DNA from: Stagnimonas sp.
GTDB lineage: Bacteria > Pseudomonadota > Gammaproteobacteria > Nevskiales > Nevskiaceae
DNA length: 64,000 bases
Reading direction: 5' to 3'
Assembly (NCBI GenBank): GCA_030652575.1
Contig: JAUSQI010000063.1
Coordinates: 62,001-126,000, forward strand
Shown: positions 44,992 to 55,025 of the stretch, piece by piece
How the letters are laid out: every line of letters starts with the position of its first letter
Numbering within the stretch: the first letter of the stretch is position 1
The notes under the pieces: model-generated
The model's input: only the letters and a program-made list of their open reading frames with translations
Told to the model about the DNA's origin: nothing
The model's database searches: none
Position numbers and translations under genes: made by a program

Positions 44992-45900
44992 TCAGCAGGC
45001 CCCCATTTCCATTTTTCCGTAGGAAATAGCCTCCAAAGAAGTTGCTATTTTTCTATTTATCAAGGAATATTTTATCGAAAAATCTATCCAATCTTCAAAG
45101 ACAAAAGGCGCACAAGCTCTATCGGTTCTGCTTTTTCCAATTTCAATTCTGTCTGTTATTATTTTCTTCAGTATTCTAACCATGCCGCTTTGATTTTCGC
45201 ATAAATGAACTCCGCGCCATCTACCCGGCGGAAACCATCGAGGCGTGGTAATCACGGGCACTCCCGCTGCACAGGCCTCGTAAACACTCAAAGGAACGCC
45301 AGGACTTATAGAAGCGCAAAATAAAGCATCGATGCGGGCATAGTCATTTACACCTGCTGCGCGTTGTTCATAAACACCTAAATGAGCAACATGACTTAGC
45401 CCACGACCAATCATTAAGCATTCAAGAGGCTTACTTTGCCGAACAACCTCTACAACTTTCATAAATTTATTTGAACCCTTCCACTTTTTTCTGTTCTCTC
45501 CGCAGAAAAAGCCAAGAGTCATTGCGGCGGGAATCTCATTACACGAAATAATCCCTTTACGCGCCCCGATTGGCCTAATTGTATAGTGACCCTTAAAGCC
45601 TGCCTTTTGCCATAAGAGCAATTGCATTGGATGAGTAAATATTACACCCTTCGCAGCGTTAAAAAGTGATACATCATGGGGCTCCATACTATGAACTTGG
45701 ACAACCGTTCGCCGTATATTCGGAGAAAGTTGCAGTTCAGACGAGCGTACACATAACCAAAAATCAGCATTTAAAATCGGCACTTCTGTAGTGCATACTC
45801 CCCGCGCGGCAAAACAACTTTGCATGTCTGAAAATAGCCAACCCTTATCTTTGCAATAAGAATTCAATGAAGCCTTGGCATGTGCATTTTCAACGCTCAT
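44992..45900 (-). CDS. GT-B glycosyltransferase (GT4-like)
   Basis: Encodes 302 residues. The C-terminal half has DALFCASISPGVPLSVYEACAAGVPVITTPRW, the EX7E-like donor motif region of GT4 enzymes, preceded by MIGRG. The N-terminal half (VQVHSMEPHD, GVIFTHPMQ) is short for this family, so the acceptor domain may be reduced. No transmembrane segment. Cassette location suggests a serotype-specific linkage. Confidence 0.72.
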   Translation of the reverse strand: MSVENAHAKASLNSYCKDKGWLFSDMQSCFAARGVCTTEVPILNADFWLCVRSSELQLSPNIRRTVVQVHSMEPHDVSLFNAAKGVIFTHPMQLLLWQKAGFKGHYTIRPIGARKGIISCNEIPAAMTLGFFCGENRKKWKGSNKFMKVVEVVRQSKPLECLMIGRGLSHVAHLGVYEQRAAGVNDYARIDALFCASISPGVPLSVYEACAAGVPVITTPRWFPPGRWRGVHLCENQSGMVRILKKIITDRIEIGKSRTDRACAPFVFEDWIDFSIKYSLINRKIATSLEAISYGKMEMGAC

Positions 45901-45959
45901 TTATTGAAACCAAAAAAGAAGGCCGATATATTTATATATAATTTCTAAAAGTAGCAATT

Positions 45960-46652
45960 TTATAGCGCTCGAAATCCATCTGATTTTATAATAAATTTCG
46001 CGGGCGCTAATTTTTTTAAGTAGCCTGCCACCCTCAATGCATCTATTTCTGAAATTGATTTGCTAATTTCTTTTATTTGAAGGTCAGGAAACTCAATTTT
46101 ATCAATTTGGTATTCCCACCATTTCACTCGTAGCAAATCAGCAATAGTCAAATCATCAAATCTAAATCTTATTATTCTCGCTGGTATACCACCTACTATT
46201 GCATATGGCGGCACATCTCTAACCACAACGGATCCGGCCCCAATTACAGCGCCATCTCCGATCACAATACCGCGCCTAATTGTGACGTTACGTCCAATCC
46301 AGCAATCGTTACCAACAATAACGGGGGCATCATTTCCGTCATACTTTTCTTGACGCAGCCACTTATTCAGATCAGGATCACCTTTAAAAGGACCAACGTT
46401 GTTAAAAGAAAATAAATGCGTTGAAATTCTATCCAGCGGGTGATTTGTCGGACCCAAAAAACATCCAGGGGCTATTGAGCAGAATCGTCCAATATCAGCA
46501 TTATAAATCTCACTTCCTCTGCCTATGTATGAAAGGAAGCCGATTGAGCACTTCCCATGAACAGTAGCTGCAATATTACATGGCTCCTCAGCTGTTATTT
46601 CCCCACGAATTAGTTTCTCAAAATATTTAATTCTAATTTTATTGTCTAACAA
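45960..46652 (-). CDS. CatB-related hexapeptide O-acetyltransferase
   Basis: Encodes 230 residues from the TTG at 46652, four bases past the stop of the giant gene, with GGTGAG just upstream; a TTG at 46688 would overlap that gene by 32 bases. Left-handed beta-helix hexapeptide repeats (VIVGNDCWIGRNVTIRRGIVIGDG, AVIGAGSVVVRDVPP) end with YAIVGGIPARIIRFRF, characteristic of CatB/LbH_XAT acyltransferases. It would put an acetyl group from acetyl-CoA on a sugar in the cytoplasm. It is directly downstream of the KpsC-like gene on the same strand. Confidence 0.82.
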   Translation of the reverse strand: MLDNKIRIKYFEKLIRGEITAEEPCNIAATVHGKCSIGFLSYIGRGSEIYNADIGRFCSIAPGCFLGPTNHPLDRISTHLFSFNNVGPFKGDPDLNKWLRQEKYDGNDAPVIVGNDCWIGRNVTIRRGIVIGDGAVIGAGSVVVRDVPPYAIVGGIPARIIRFRFDDLTIADLLRVKWWEYQIDKIEFPDLQIKEISKSISEIDALRVAGYLKKLAPAKFIIKSDGFRAL

Positions 46653-46656
46653 GCGC

Positions 46657-49600
46657 TCACCATTTTCTTTTTTTATCAATGTAATCAACCAATTCTTCTA
46701 CTTCAACGGTTTCATTTTTCTCTGGATGAAAATAACGACTGGACTCAATATATGAGTAATGGAAAACATCTTCAATTTTCCTTTTCCTCGTTCTCCCGTT
46801 CACAGCCACTTTATCTTGGGTGATTCCCCAGCCCGCATAAAAAGGAGCTCCATAGCAATGTACGATCTTGCCGGCCATCAAGGCTTCAAACCCCATGCCT
46901 GAAGTCACCACATAGACCTCATCAACCAATTCAAACAGAGAGTAGGGATTGACATCGAAGTTAATAAGAAAAAGATTGTTGATGTATTTTCCAGCGCCAC
47001 CCATGTAGAGGCGTTCGTTACTGTAGTAGCTGGATTTTCCCCCTTTAATCGCATCAGGATGCTGCTTGATCATAATATCGCAGTCCGCGTGCTCTCTCAA
47101 AACATCGTTCAACATGCGCTCGTAGGTCTTTTCATCTGCAAGGCCTGAAGCCACAGACTGATCGCCGAATCGCTGGTCGACCAATAGCACTTTCTTTCTA
47201 CCCGGCGTGCCGATATTGAGCGGGATATTGGGGGCATGGTTATATTTGGAGACGCGCGTCTCGACTATTTTCTGGATGGCTTTTCTACTGCGTGCCAACT
47301 CAGCCTTGGTTAGAGCGGGGCCATCTTCCAAAAGCCGTTGAAGTCTCGAAGGCTTGGTGGCGTCGTAGTAAGACGTGGTGTCGTCCATGATGATCGACAG
47401 CCCAGGCTCGCCGGATAAACCAATGTCCAGAGAGCGGATGAAGCCGTCCTCAATGATCAGCAAGGGTTTGCCCAATGCACGCTGCACAGCCGCCTGCTTG
47501 ATTTTGCCGACGTTGGGGGTGATGCCCCACTGGATGAACACATCGACAGACGCCAATTCCTTGAGACTTTCGAGCCCCTTGCTGCTGACCACGCGCCTGC
47601 GCGCACGGATCATGGGCAGCAAATACTTCTGGACGTTGTTCCACACGTGTTCGCTCGATGGGATGGCGATGACGTCCAAGGCATCGGTGCGAGAGAAGAT
47701 CCTGTCGATCGCTCTGGGCCTCAGGGTGAGGCTGCTTGGATTTGCGGCGAACTGCTTGAGGTAATCGGCGATTCTGCGACAAGCCTGGCCGTCGAAGGCG
47801 CCCGTCGAGAACATCTGTGCGGCCCAATTGATGCCCTCTACGGACGGCTGCCACTCGCCAGCCAGAAATTGGTCCATCTGCACAGCCAACTCTTCAGCGT
47901 TGCGTACAGCGGGAATGCCGGCAGATTCCCAGATCTGCGTGAAGTCCGTGTATTTCGTCGAGAGCGGAATACGCCCCATCAGCATGCCTTCGAAAAGCAT
48001 CGTGCTGTTCACGGAAGCGACGATGTCGGAATGGAAAAGTGCTTCTTCGGCACTCACGAGGTAGCAAAGCGCGTCATCCACAGCCGCGCGGCTGGACTGC
48101 GCGATGCGCTCCTGTAGTGGCTTGCCGAGAATATTGTCCTTGGAGGGCGGCAATCGAACGATCAATTGCAGGTTCTTGGCATCCGCACAATCCAGAAGGT
48201 CTGCAATGGCCTTGCGCTGCGACTCACGGGCCGTTTTGACATCCAGCTGCGAGTCCAGTGGCTGTGATGCGAATAGGATGATCTTCAGAGCCGGATCTAG
48301 CCCGAACAGCCGGCAGAACTGCTGCCGCGTCAACTCGGGCTGATAGTTGAAGTAGCTATCGAACTTCGGCGCGCCAACCGCGATGAAGCGCTCTGCGGGG
48401 TAGCCTCTTTCGACAAAAATGTCCTTCTGCAGCTGGCCCCAACCGAGGATCACATCCGCAACAGGCACCGAGGCATGCGCGGTGATGTCCCAATAGTATT
48501 TTTCTCTGTCGACGAAGACGGATTCGTGCGGAATGAGAATGCGCGGAATCTCCAGGTCTTCACAGACGCCCGCGATGAGTCGCATGACGGGCGCCCAGTC
48601 GAACGTGAAGACAATGCCTTTGATCTTCCCGCGAAGGGAGACCAGCCGCCGCAGAATCATCTTGCGATAGGTGTGCGGGTTCTCCCTCGCGAACCGCAGC
48701 ACTTCAGAGCGCACCTTGTCCAGGTTTTTCACGAAGTCGAGAGGTGCTAAGACGTAATCTTCTCCGCCACCGATCTTCGCGATCAGCTTGTTGCCATGTT
48801 CGGCAATCCAGGGGATGTACAGCAGAACCGGCTTGTCGCTACTGAGCGCGGCGGTCAGCTCGGCGCCAGGCAAGCCGTTGAACCACTCGGGAATCGGGCC
48901 TTCGGGCAGTGTCTGCGTAGCAGCAACCGCGATCTTCGCAAGAATTGCGTCGTCGTCCTGCTTGGGTGCTGGCATCGACGCCTTGCTTTGCAGCAAGCGC
49001 GGCACCATTGTTTCGATCGTGCTCTGCACCTTGTACAGCGGATCGACATACACGGGGTAGAGAATGTAGGCAGCCGCGAATACCTGCTCCACACTCAGTT
49101 GACGTTGCCGCCTTTCGGGCGGCTGGCGGTCGTCGGAAATTCCCCATCCGGCGTAGAAAGGCGACCCCAAGGTCGTGACCTTGATGTTGCGCAGCAGGGC
49201 TTCGAAACCACCCAGCGAACTGATCGTGTAAACATGATCAACCGTTTCGAGTGCCTGCGAGATCGGCAGGTCCTGCGCCAGCACATCGCAAAGATGGCGG
49301 ACTTTGTCGGGATTGGAAGCAGTAGGCCGGGCCTTACTCATCACTTCAGGGTGTGGCTTGAAGATGATTTGAGCGCCCGGATTCTCCATTGCGGCGATCA
49401 TCACCACATCGTTATTGCTGTAGTGACGCGGATTAGCCAACTTTACTGAAGGCGCATATTCCGATTGGCCCAAAACCAGCACACGGGGACGGTTTTTTAC
49501 GCCATAGACAACTTGAACATCTGAAACGCGGGATGAGTGATTGAATTTGCTGACTCCTTTCTCGACCAGCAACTCGATTGACAGCCGGGCGCGCTGCATC

Positions 49601-52293
49601 AACTCGATGTCGGCATCAAAATCGTATTGCGCGATTATGTTCTCGAGATCGGATGCCGTCGAACTGTCAAAAAATGGCACGGCACCATCGAGAACCAACG
49701 AATAGGGCGGCGTATTTGCTTGGGGCAACTCGACTGAGCGAATGAAGCCCTCACCCAGATAAAAATTTTTTCGCTTGCTCGATCTTATGTATTGCCTTAA
49801 GTGAAGGGGAATAGCGCCTTGGCAAGTGATGAATTCAGAACTCCGATTCTGGTCGATGCCTTTCTTGAATTTCTGGGAAAACTCTTTGGCATTCGTGGTG
49901 AGGGGAATATGTATGAATCTTCTGTTGGGAAACCACGAGCTCATCAGTGATTTGTACGGAATCTCACCAATGAGATAAGTAACCGTCTGTTTCTGAGTCA
50001 ATTTCGACTCAGCTGTCGGTTCAGGCAGTTGCAATTTGGTGGGCTGCATCGAAGTCAGCATCCGCTGCAGCATCAGCGCAGGGTTTTCACTGACTACTTT
50101 GTATAAAGGATCAACATAGATGGGCGCTGCCAAACAACAGCCCACGAACAACTCGTCGATGCTCAATGCGCGGCCGCGTGCTAATGCCTGCCGATCTTCC
50201 GTCAGACCCCATCCTGCGTAAAACGGCGTGCCGAACACTGTGACCGGTTTACCGCGCAGTAGCGCTTCGAAGCCCCCGATGTGGCTGATGGTGTAGACGC
50301 GGTCGCTGCCTTCAATTTGCGCGCTGATTGGCTCTGCGAGCGAGAGGATCGAGCAATAGCTGGCAACTTGGGACGGATCGGACAGCGCCGCTCTTTTCTT
50401 CTTCAGATTGGCAATATCCACCCTGTAGACGATCTCGGCACCTGGATGCTCCATGCGCGCCATCATGACCAGATCGTTGCTGGTAAACCGTTTCGGCCCT
50501 TGTGAATTGACGGCGGGGTGATCTTCGGGCTGGCCAATGACCAGAATCCGCTGAGGTCGGTTTGGGTCCATTTCGGCCGCGTGTGCCGCCGAGTTTCGAT
50601 CCAGAATTTCCAAGACGCCCTTGCGGAGTACATCGGCTTGCGCCATCAGGGCTTCGTCGTGCACGAAATCGCCTTCATCCAGCGTTTCCATGAGATGGGT
50701 TCTGCCATCACTCTCTCGGCCCGTGACGTCTCTCTCCACATTCCAGGCGGCTGGCGTGAAGGCGCCTTTACCGATACCCAGTTGGTGCACCACACCGGGT
50801 GTGACCGTCCGTATTTTGCCGCCTGCCTGCTTGATGAGGTGACTGATCTGCTCAGGCAACCGCCCGCCCCACACGTAAACGTCGACCCCCGGCACACAGA
50901 CCTTGCCTGCCCATGCTTTCTTGAAGACCGCCGATGTCACCGACCTGTCGATGACATGGATGTCGGCGTCTTCAAACAAGGACTGCAGTACGTCGTAAGA
51001 ATAGGGGGCGCCAAAGAAAACGACAGTTTTCACCAAGGGGGCCGTCGCCTCCTCCTCGGCACCGTGATCCTCGACGCTGCTTGGCTCACTCTGACCCAAT
51101 CTTTCAATGACTTCGCGCAGCGTCATTGCAGCACCGGTAGCGGGCTCGAAATAGCTGGCGTATTTCAGATAGGCAGCAGCAAACAGCTGAGTCAGCGTCA
51201 GCACCCGCGAGCGTCGTGCCACAGCTTGGCGGCTGTCTGTAAGCCCCCAGCCCGAGTAGAACGGCGCTCCCAAGGTCGTGACCGGGATGCCACGGATCAA
51301 GGCCTCGAAGCCACCCAAGGAGCTAATGGTGTAGACCCGGTCGACACCCGTCAGCGTGTCATCGAACGACATGGGCTGACGGATGATCAGGGCAAGATCG
51401 GCAACATCGTCGGGCTTGGACAATTCGGCGCGCTTGCCGGCCAGGACGTCTGGATGCACCTTGTAAATGATCTGTGCGTCCGGATTCTCTGCAGCCGCCA
51501 GTCGTACAACATCGTTATTCGTGATGCGCTTATCGCAGCCGTATACAACGGACTGGTCATCCTCGACTTGGCCGATGACGAGTATGCGCGCGCGGTTCTT
51601 GGCGCCGTAGAGCTTCTCGGCCAGCCGGGTGGGAGACTCGTTGTATTTGGTGACCCTACGCGTGCAGATGAGCTGAAGACATTCCTCCGCCTCCCGCATC
51701 AGTTCCGGATCGGAATCGAAATCGTAGGTCGCCAACAAGGTTTCGAGATCGGAGGGCTTTCGGGCATCGAAATAGATGCCCGTCCTGTCGATGCAGATCG
51801 AATACGGGAGAACGTGATTCGCACCGAGACCCTGTGACCGGACGAATCCATCCTCCATCCGCATGATCTCGATGCCATGCTCCTGAGCATAGCTTTCGAG
51901 ATCTTCCGGCTGGAACAGGCCCCATACGATGAAGACGCAGCCTTTCGACTCCTTGATCCGACGGTCGTGGCGAGCAACGGTATCTCGGTAGGCGATGTAT
52001 TTGAACTCGAACTCTGGAAAGCAGCTTTGCAGAAAAGCCCGCTTCCAAGGAGCGATATTGAAGGCCCAGGCCACTCGTATCTGTTCTGCCGTGCTTTCAT
52101 CGCGCTCCGGTGCTACGCCAGATAAGGAAACTGATTCCCACAGCCCGCCTACAACTTCTGGTTCAGTCAATTTCCCTGTCTCCGCTTCAGCACGGGGGAG
52201 CGCGCCGTTCTGCTCCTCTGCACCTGATGGCTCGTCGCCTTGGCCCAAGGTCTGCTTCGTCGACATGGACGCGTTACCGGCAAATTGACTCAT
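46657..52293 (-). CDS. Giant multi-module capsule glycosyltransferase: four KpsC-like modules plus one GT-B domain
   Basis: Encodes 1,878 residues from ATG 52293 (GGGAT upstream; the frame is open further to a GTG at 52368). Four units related to KpsC beta-Kdo transferase modules are visible: M1 75-400 (EDGFVRS 147-153, KVHPDV 278-283, SSLGGFEAL), M2 420-745, M3 770-1100 (GEGFIRS 847-853, KPHPEV 979-984), and M4 1535-1878 (EDGFIRS 1615-1621, KQHPDA 1743-1748). All share PFY(A/S)GWG. M2 has lost both signatures (TPGV and YRVD). Between M3 and M4, about 1150-1515, is a different GT-B-like domain with IPHESVFVD, GAPKFD and NSTMLFEGMLMG. KpsC proper has two modules and about 670 residues. The kds genes close by support CMP-Kdo use. 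Confidence 0.85.
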   Translation of the reverse strand: MSQFAGNASMSTKQTLGQGDEPSGAEEQNGALPRAEAETGKLTEPEVVGGLWESVSLSGVAPERDESTAEQIRVAWAFNIAPWKRAFLQSCFPEFEFKYIAYRDTVARHDRRIKESKGCVFIVWGLFQPEDLESYAQEHGIEIMRMEDGFVRSQGLGANHVLPYSICIDRTGIYFDARKPSDLETLLATYDFDSDPELMREAEECLQLICTRRVTKYNESPTRLAEKLYGAKNRARILVIGQVEDDQSVVYGCDKRITNNDVVRLAAAENPDAQIIYKVHPDVLAGKRAELSKPDDVADLALIIRQPMSFDDTLTGVDRVYTISSLGGFEALIRGIPVTTLGAPFYSGWGLTDSRQAVARRSRVLTLTQLFAAAYLKYASYFEPATGAAMTLREVIERLGQSEPSSVEDHGAEEEATAPLVKTVVFFGAPYSYDVLQSLFEDADIHVIDRSVTSAVFKKAWAGKVCVPGVDVYVWGGRLPEQISHLIKQAGGKIRTVTPGVVHQLGIGKGAFTPAAWNVERDVTGRESDGRTHLMETLDEGDFVHDEALMAQADVLRKGVLEILDRNSAAHAAEMDPNRPQRILVIGQPEDHPAVNSQGPKRFTSNDLVMMARMEHPGAEIVYRVDIANLKKKRAALSDPSQVASYCSILSLAEPISAQIEGSDRVYTISHIGGFEALLRGKPVTVFGTPFYAGWGLTEDRQALARGRALSIDELFVGCCLAAPIYVDPLYKVVSENPALMLQRMLTSMQPTKLQLPEPTAESKLTQKQTVTYLIGEIPYKSLMSSWFPNRRFIHIPLTTNAKEFSQKFKKGIDQNRSSEFITCQGAIPLHLRQYIRSSKRKNFYLGEGFIRSVELPQANTPPYSLVLDGAVPFFDSSTASDLENIIAQYDFDADIELMQRARLSIELLVEKGVSKFNHSSRVSDVQVVYGVKNRPRVLVLGQSEYAPSVKLANPRHYSNNDVVMIAAMENPGAQIIFKPHPEVMSKARPTASNPDKVRHLCDVLAQDLPISQALETVDHVYTISSLGGFEALLRNIKVTTLGSPFYAGWGISDDRQPPERRQRQLSVEQVFAAAYILYPVYVDPLYKVQSTIETMVPRLLQSKASMPAPKQDDDAILAKIAVAATQTLPEGPIPEWFNGLPGAELTAALSSDKPVLLYIPWIAEHGNKLIAKIGGGEDYVLAPLDFVKNLDKVRSEVLRFARENPHTYRKMILRRLVSLRGKIKGIVFTFDWAPVMRLIAGVCEDLEIPRILIPHESVFVDREKYYWDITAHASVPVADVILGWGQLQKDIFVERGYPAERFIAVGAPKFDSYFNYQPELTRQQFCRLFGLDPALKIILFASQPLDSQLDVKTARESQRKAIADLLDCADAKNLQLIVRLPPSKDNILGKPLQERIAQSSRAAVDDALCYLVSAEEALFHSDIVASVNSTMLFEGMLMGRIPLSTKYTDFTQIWESAGIPAVRNAEELAVQMDQFLAGEWQPSVEGINWAAQMFSTGAFDGQACRRIADYLKQFAANPSSLTLRPRAIDRIFSRTDALDVIAIPSSEHVWNNVQKYLLPMIRARRRVVSSKGLESLKELASVDVFIQWGITPNVGKIKQAAVQRALGKPLLIIEDGFIRSLDIGLSGEPGLSIIMDDTTSYYDATKPSRLQRLLEDGPALTKAELARSRKAIQKIVETRVSKYNHAPNIPLNIGTPGRKKVLLVDQRFGDQSVASGLADEKTYERMLNDVLREHADCDIMIKQHPDAIKGGKSSYYSNERLYMGGAGKYINNLFLINFDVNPYSLFELVDEVYVVTSGMGFEALMAGKIVHCYGAPFYAGWGITQDKVAVNGRTRKRKIEDVFHYSYIESSRYFHPEKNETVEVEELVDYIDKKRKW

Positions 52294-52570
52294 GAGATCC
52301 CTAAAACTGACATTTGAAATGTATTTTCCCAACCGAGAGGCCGCTCTTTCGAGAGCCACTCTCAGCACATTTTAGACGCGATGCTTCAAGCATCCGGTCA
52401 TGCATCCCCCGACCAATCCCGGCGGCATGTGCTCCCAGTCGATTCGGGCACAAAATGTTGCACGTTCCAAGCCAAATACATCTGTGCAAAAACCATGAAT
52501 CTGGGCAAATGTGATGCAAGCCCAACCAGATGCTTTAATCGGCTATGCCCGAATTCAAGCTCACTTGGCA

Positions 52571-53821
52571 CTAACCACAGTTGACTTCGCGCTTGATCAG
52601 GTCGGTATATCTTTGCCCGATGACACCCCAAGAATGATGCCGAGACACATACCGCCAGCCATTGGCCGAGTATTTGTGCCGCAGCATCGGCTCCCGGTAG
52701 AGCTGCATGACGTATTGCACCCATTCGGATCGGCTCGTCGCGACCAGCAGGTGGTGCCCGTGCACGGTTCCCATGCCCATGTTGGCCATTTCAGAGGCGA
52801 CCGTGGGCAATCCCAGCGCCATGTATTCCAAAACCTTGTTGGGCAGCCCCGCACCGGATCGTATAGGCGCAACACCGCAAAAAACACCCTCTGCCGCGCT
52901 GGCGATCGACTCCACATAACCCGTGGCGCTAACTCGCGGGTTGCCTCTTGTGAGTCGGCGCAGGGCCCGGTCCGAGGACTTTCCGACAATTTTGAAGGTG
53001 ATCTCTTTCGGCAAGGCGGGAAGGATTTCACGGATGAAGTAGCGGCAGGCTTCAAAGTTGGGTGAGTAGTCCATTTTGCCGATGAACAGTATGGTGCGGC
53101 CACGCGACTCCAGCTTGAGATGGTCGTCGGCCCCCAGTCTCATGAGATCAACGCCGTTCGGCACCACATGCAGATGCTGCGAACGACCCACATGGTTTGC
53201 ATCTGCTGACGAGATCACCACTACCGCGCGGTAACGGCGCACCATCTCGCGCTCGTAGTATTCCAGCCGTCTGCGCTCTTCGTTATAGAGCCAGCGCAAG
53301 GGGTTGAGGCGCAGCTGATTGCGGGATATGCGCAGATAGCTCAGCGCGAAGGAATCTGTCATCTCGAGCAACCAGCGCTCGTCCACTTCGCCAACCAGAG
53401 CGGCACCGCGGATGAGATGGCTGATGCCGTGATCGTATTGACGCCACACCGTTCTCAGAAAACGACTCGCCTCGGCATGGGCGTAGTAGCTCACTTGCAA
53501 GGGTCGTTTGCGAAACAGGCCAGCCACCACCTGTAACAGAGACTTCCACCGCGGCAGATAGAAACGATGCACCTCGGCGAATACAGAGCGGTCGTAGTCG
53601 GCCGTGAGATCCGCCTTGTTGGCACACAGCGAAACCAGCGTGATGTCGAAGCGCTTCGACAACTCTTGGCAGATGTGAAACGGCCGCAGCAGATCGCCAC
53701 CCACCACCGGAAACATGAAACGCGTCGTCACGAACAGCAGCCGCGGGCGTGTGTGCGGCGTCTCGGTCTGCCTGCCAGCGCAGCCGCTGATGTCAGATAC
53801 GAGAGGCATCGCCTGATCCAC
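52571..53821 (-). CDS. GT4-family glycosyltransferase
   Basis: Encodes 416 residues of GT-B type. LLFVTTRFMFPVVGGDLLRPFHI is the N-terminal loop; VVPNGVD and ILFIGKMDYSPN start the donor half; APIRSGAGLPNKVLEYMALGLPTVAS is the donor-binding EX7E-type motif. Soluble, cytoplasmic. It is 15 bases from the export lipoprotein gene upstream and 277 bases from the giant gene downstream. Donor unknown. Confidence 0.88.
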   Translation of the reverse strand: MDQAMPLVSDISGCAGRQTETPHTRPRLLFVTTRFMFPVVGGDLLRPFHICQELSKRFDITLVSLCANKADLTADYDRSVFAEVHRFYLPRWKSLLQVVAGLFRKRPLQVSYYAHAEASRFLRTVWRQYDHGISHLIRGAALVGEVDERWLLEMTDSFALSYLRISRNQLRLNPLRWLYNEERRRLEYYEREMVRRYRAVVVISSADANHVGRSQHLHVVPNGVDLMRLGADDHLKLESRGRTILFIGKMDYSPNFEACRYFIREILPALPKEITFKIVGKSSDRALRRLTRGNPRVSATGYVESIASAAEGVFCGVAPIRSGAGLPNKVLEYMALGLPTVASEMANMGMGTVHGHHLLVATSRSEWVQYVMQLYREPMLRHKYSANGWRYVSRHHSWGVIGQRYTDLIKREVNCG

Positions 53822-53836
53822 GCCGCCCCAGCCTCG

Positions 53837-55021
53837 CTAGTTGCCGAGTGACGACGCGCCACGAAGGTCGAACACCACGCCAGTGAACTGGCGGATCAGC
53901 GAGCCGATCTTCGCCGCGTTAACACTGCGGGTGTTGGACACATACAACATGTCGCCGTCGCGCATTTCCATTCCCTTGGCAATGAAAAAGCCCTGCGGCT
54001 CGCTCAAGTCCACCTGGTAGATGATGGGCACGGTGCCGTTGGGCATGCGCGCTGCGGTGTCGGCAAGCGCCCCGAGCGCATCGGCGTTCTCGAAGCGGAA
54101 TACGAAGACGGCCGACGGGTCGGCCTTGTCGTCTGACAACCCGCCCGCGCGTGCCAAGGTCTGCGCCAGATTGACGCTGGCCTGCTGCAGGGGGATCTCC
54201 GAAGGCCGCAGCGCCGCGCCGAAGACCGTGACCGACCGAGGACGGTAGGTCAGCTGGATCTGATCCCCCGGGAACACATAGGCGTTTTCCTCCATGCTGT
54301 CGATCACACTTTGCAGCTGCACCGTCTTGGTCTGGTCGCCGCGCGTCAGTTGCAGCAGCACATCCTGCGGCTCATGCATGGGCCCGCCGGCCAGATTGAT
54401 GACATCCCGCACGCGCTCGCCGGCCAGGCTCAAGGGCGCGCGTCCCGGCAGCTTGATGTCACCGCCGATCGTGACGGTGTTGAAGACGTTCTGCACGACC
54501 GAGACCACCGCTTGGGGCTGGATCGCCTTGCCTTGCAGATTCTTCTCAATCTCTTTTTGCACCTCGGTCGGCGTCATGCCGACCACTTTCAGGCTGCCGG
54601 CAAACGGCACGGTGATTTCACCATCCCGGTTCAAAACCAGCCTGGGAAACTGCCCCACCGAGCTGCCGCTCGAACCACTGCCGCCACCGGCACCGGCGCC
54701 AAAAAGGCCATTGCTGCCCGGCTCGTAGATCTGGATGGCCAGCACATCGCCGATGCCAATGGTGTCGGACACCGGCTTGTCGGCCCCCAGCGATGAGAGC
54801 GTATCCACCGACACCGCCTTGAGCTTTTCGATGATCTGCCGGTCGGCGCGCACGATGCTGAGCGGAATCGCCGGCTCGGTCTTCTCGGGCGACTCCGGGA
54901 AATCGCCCGGCCCAGGGCCGGCCCTGGGAATGGCACAGCCGCCGATACAAAGAGTGAGACCCATCAGCAGCGCTGTGGGCAGCGCGCCGAATAGCGATGG
55001 TTTCGTGGGTAACGACATCAT
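53837..55021 (-). CDS. Polysaccharide export outer-membrane lipoprotein (Wza/KpsD type)
   Basis: Encodes 394 residues with a lipoprotein signal (LTLCIGGC, lipid Cys at residue 29). The Poly_export domain has SDTIGIGDVLAIQIYEPG and DGEITVPFAGSLKVVGMTPTE, followed by SLBB-like repeats (TVTIGGDIKLPGRAPLS, VTVFGAALRPSEIPL). Such proteins form the outer-membrane channel for capsule or O-antigen export, here pairing with the KpsE-like protein of the ABC system. A Gly/Ser-rich stretch near residue 110 is unusual. It sits between two glycosyltransferase genes. Confidence 0.92.
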   Translation of the reverse strand: MMSLPTKPSLFGALPTALLMGLTLCIGGCAIPRAGPGPGDFPESPEKTEPAIPLSIVRADRQIIEKLKAVSVDTLSSLGADKPVSDTIGIGDVLAIQIYEPGSNGLFGAGAGGGSGSSGSSVGQFPRLVLNRDGEITVPFAGSLKVVGMTPTEVQKEIEKNLQGKAIQPQAVVSVVQNVFNTVTIGGDIKLPGRAPLSLAGERVRDVINLAGGPMHEPQDVLLQLTRGDQTKTVQLQSVIDSMEENAYVFPGDQIQLTYRPRSVTVFGAALRPSEIPLQQASVNLAQTLARAGGLSDDKADPSAVFVFRFENADALGALADTAARMPNGTVPIIYQVDLSEPQGFFIAKGMEMRDGDMLYVSNTRSVNAAKIGSLIRQFTGVVFDLRGASSLGN

Positions 55022-55025
55022 GACT

